The notes below the pieces were generated by a model. The model was not told where the DNA came from. It made no database searches and was given only the letters and a program-made list of their open reading frames with translations. Made by a program: the position numbers and the translations under genes. From CAZWUZ01 sp964637655 [NCBI: uncultured bacterium] (GTDB lineage Bacteria; DAOPZR01), in the NCBI GenBank assembly GCA_964637655.1, contig CAZWUZ010000068.1, forward strand, positions 1 to 14,451: a stretch of DNA of 14,451 nucleotides, given 5' to 3'. Positions 13,087 through 14,451 of the stretch are shown here, one piece after another. Numbering within the stretch: position 1 is the stretch's first letter; each line of letters starts with the position of its first letter.

Positions 13087-14109
13087 ATGAGCGAAACGGT
13101 TGTCATCCTCGTTACCGGTGCCGGCAGTTCGGGTGCGATCAACGTCATTCAGGCGTTGCGCGCACTACCGCGCTACCGGGTTGTTGCCGCGGACAGCAGC
13201 GCGGCACCGACCGGGGTTTTTGCCGCACACCGCGGCGTCCGCCTGCCCGCACCCGGGGCGGCGGACGGCGCCTACGGTGCGGCGGTGGCGGAGGCGGTGC
13301 GCCGCGAGGGCATACGCCTCGTCATTCCCGGCAATGCCGCGGATGCGCAGATCCTGCTCCGCTTTCAGGATGCCATTCGCGACGCGGGGGCCATGCTGCT
13401 GGCCGGGTCACCCGATTTTGCGCGGGTCTGCGCCAACAAGTGGCTGGTGCACACGTTTCTCGAACAGCACAGTTTCCCGTCGCTGCGCACCTACCTGCCG
13501 CATGACCGGGAGCGGGCCGAGGCGGAGATCGGCTACCCGATGGTCATCAAGCCGCGCGAGGATCCGGGCAACCATCCCGCGGTGCGCGTAGCGACGCCCA
13601 AGGAACTCGACACCTACCTCGAGCAGCACTCGGCAGCCGGCTGGGGCTCGGTGCTGCAGGAGTATGCGGGCGAGGACGAGGGGGAATATACCGCGAGCGT
13701 GCTGCTCGCGCGCGCGGGCAACCGGGTGCTGAGCACCTGCATCGGGCGCTGGCATCAGACGGGCTCGGCCCGCTGTATCGAAATCGACGCGTTTCCCGCG
13801 GTGCGCAAGCAGGTGGAGGCGCAGGCGCAGGCGGCGCGCACGCGCGGCCCGCTGACCTTCCAGGGGCGCATACTCGACGGGCGGTTCCACACTTTTGCCA
13901 TCAACCCGCGTTTCGCCAACACCACGGCGGCCTACGCGCTGGCCGGGTGCAACGAGGTGGATATCGCGGTGCGCAATTTCCTCGACGGCGAAACCCCGGA
14001 GGTGCCGGCCCCGGCCCACACCTTCGCCGTCTCCCATCCGGTCTACCGGCTGGTTGACCCGGTGCGGTACGGGCAGTGGTCGGCGGGCGCCGTCGACGGC
14101 GACGCCTGA
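13087..14109 (+). CDS. ATP-grasp protein, carbamoyl-phosphate-synthase-like, with altered metal site
   Basis: ATP-grasp enzymes join a carboxylate to an amine or other nucleophile through an acyl-phosphate. 340 residues. The N-terminal preATP-grasp domain (1-105) has VVILVTGAGSSGAINVIQAL and resembles those of polysaccharide-locus ATP-grasp proteins. The ATP-grasp fold follows: NKWLVHTFLEQH (117-128), YPMVIKPRED (K155), the acidic LQEYAGEDEGEYTA (190-203), LTFQGRIL and FAINPRFANTTAAYALAG (270-287). The usual motif is EINPR; here residue 271 is Ala, while N273 and R275 remain. The glycine-rich lid after K155 reads EDPGNHPA instead of a G-S-G-S-type loop. Substrates unknown. Own consensus promoter and AGGA site; the flippase start lies seven bases after its stop, which points to glycan assembly. 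Confidence 0.85.
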   Translation: MSETVVILVTGAGSSGAINVIQALRALPRYRVVAADSSAAPTGVFAAHRGVRLPAPGAADGAYGAAVAEAVRREGIRLVIPGNAADAQILLRFQDAIRDAGAMLLAGSPDFARVCANKWLVHTFLEQHSFPSLRTYLPHDRERAEAEIGYPMVIKPREDPGNHPAVRVATPKELDTYLEQHSAAGWGSVLQEYAGEDEGEYTASVLLARAGNRVLSTCIGRWHQTGSARCIEIDAFPAVRKQVEAQAQAARTRGPLTFQGRILDGRFHTFAINPRFANTTAAYALAGCNEVDIAVRNFLDGETPEVPAPAHTFAVSHPVYRLVDPVRYGQWSAGAVDGDA

Positions 14110-14116
14110 ACCGCTG

Positions 14117-14451
14117 ATGCGCGCCGGCGCGGAGAGCGCCGCGGCCGCCACGACCGCGGAGAAGGGGCAGGTCGCGCGCGACAGCGCGTGGAATTTCGGC
14201 GCCGCGGCTGTCACGGCGGTCTGTTCCGGCCTGCGCGCGCTGCTGCTGCCCAAACTGCTGCCCACGGTCGACGCCTTCGGCATCTTCAACGTCCTCAACC
14301 TGTTCAAGACCTATTCACCGTATGTCAATGCCGGGGTGCTCATGGGGTACGGAGTCGAGGTGCCGCGCCGGCGCGGCAGCGGCGACACCTCAGCCGTGGT
14401 GCGACTGGAACATACCGCGTACACGTTCTCCACGCTGGCGTCCATGGTCTT
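14117..14451 (+). CDS. MOP-superfamily polysaccharide flippase (3' end outside window)
   Basis: An open frame of 111 codons from the ATG at 14117, running off the window. After a short cytoplasmic leader, ARDSAWNFGAAAVTAVCSGL starts the first transmembrane segment. LRALLLPKLLPTVDAFGIFN and YSPYVNAGVLMGYGVEVPRR follow. The L-P-x-L-L-x-x-x-x-F-G-x-x turn, then a second helix and a Gly-rich loop to a charged E-V-P-R, is the usual N-terminal pattern of Wzx-like lipid-linked oligosaccharide flippases. Such proteins move glycan precursors across the inner membrane. It follows the ATP-grasp gene by seven bases and probably begins or continues a polysaccharide cluster to the right. Confidence 0.75.
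   Translation, partial: MRAGAESAAAATTAEKGQVARDSAWNFGAAAVTAVCSGLRALLLPKLLPTVDAFGIFNVLNLFKTYSPYVNAGVLMGYGVEVPRRRGSGDTSAVVRLEHTAYTFSTLASMV

Noticed and set aside
13408-14307. A 299-codon minus-strand frame opposite the ATP-grasp gene
   Set aside because: The plus strand has clear ATP-grasp and flippase motifs; the antisense frame has no recognisable domain and an Arg/Val-rich composition.
1-14451. CRISPR arrays, tRNA or rRNA genes, insertion sequences, prophage or conjugation genes
   Set aside because: I found no regularly spaced repeats, cloverleaf-like sequences, transposase or integrase motifs. The window reads as ordinary chromosomal backbone plus signalling and envelope genes.

Overview
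The window is a GC-rich, densely coded piece of chromosome from a motile Gram-negative (diderm) bacterium. The flagellar P-ring gene (flgI) implies an outer membrane, as do two lipobox proteins and the flippase/glycosyltransferase genes at the right edge. Several lineages fit (Pseudomonadota, Desulfobacterota-like or other diderm phyla) and I cannot choose between them from sequence alone. Fifteen of the seventeen protein genes are complete. Two are cut by the window edges: flgI on the left and a MOP-type flippase on the right. I see no rRNA, tRNA, CRISPR array or insertion sequence. No gene-free stretch exceeds about 165 bases.

Layout. (1) 1-1466: the end of a flagellar operon (flgI, a short flgJ with only the rod-binding domain), closed by an intrinsic terminator. 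(2) 1528-1860: a small MazG-type pyrophosphohydrolase. (3) 1916-3813: three tandem, mutually similar membrane proteins, each with two transmembrane segments and a C-terminal SHOCT-like motif. (4) 7399-3801, minus strand: a five-gene operon of FxLYD-like lipoprotein, PilZ protein, FUSC-type membrane protein, ODP-type di-iron metallo-beta-lactamase-fold protein and SpoIIE/RsbU-type phosphatase. All four of its gene junctions are 4-base stop/start overlaps. (5) 7563-9630: a lipoprotein gene and pyruvate kinase, ending at a GGGGACAGTCCCC-type hairpin. (6) 9738-11376: a secreted protein with an 8-residue cysteine repeat, then a GT4 glycosyltransferase. (7) 11423-13067: an Hpt protein fused to a receiver domain without its phospho-acceptor, overlapping a diacylglycerol-kinase-family gene. 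(8) 13087-14451: an ATP-grasp protein and the start of a flippase, probably the entry to a surface-polysaccharide locus.

Regulation can be read unusually well. Three promoters (for genes starting at 1916, 7399 and 7563) place the -10 hexamer exactly six bases before the ATG, which predicts leaderless mRNAs. Two others (for genes starting at 11423 and 13087) have a consensus -35 and are built over the stop codon of the preceding gene, giving very short leaders that carry a Shine-Dalgarno sequence.

The best candidate for an undescribed system is the minus-strand operon. It joins a c-di-GMP receptor, a membrane transporter-like protein, a likely O2/redox di-iron sensor carrying an extra four-cysteine cluster, and a phosphatase. 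Its function as a single pathway is inference.
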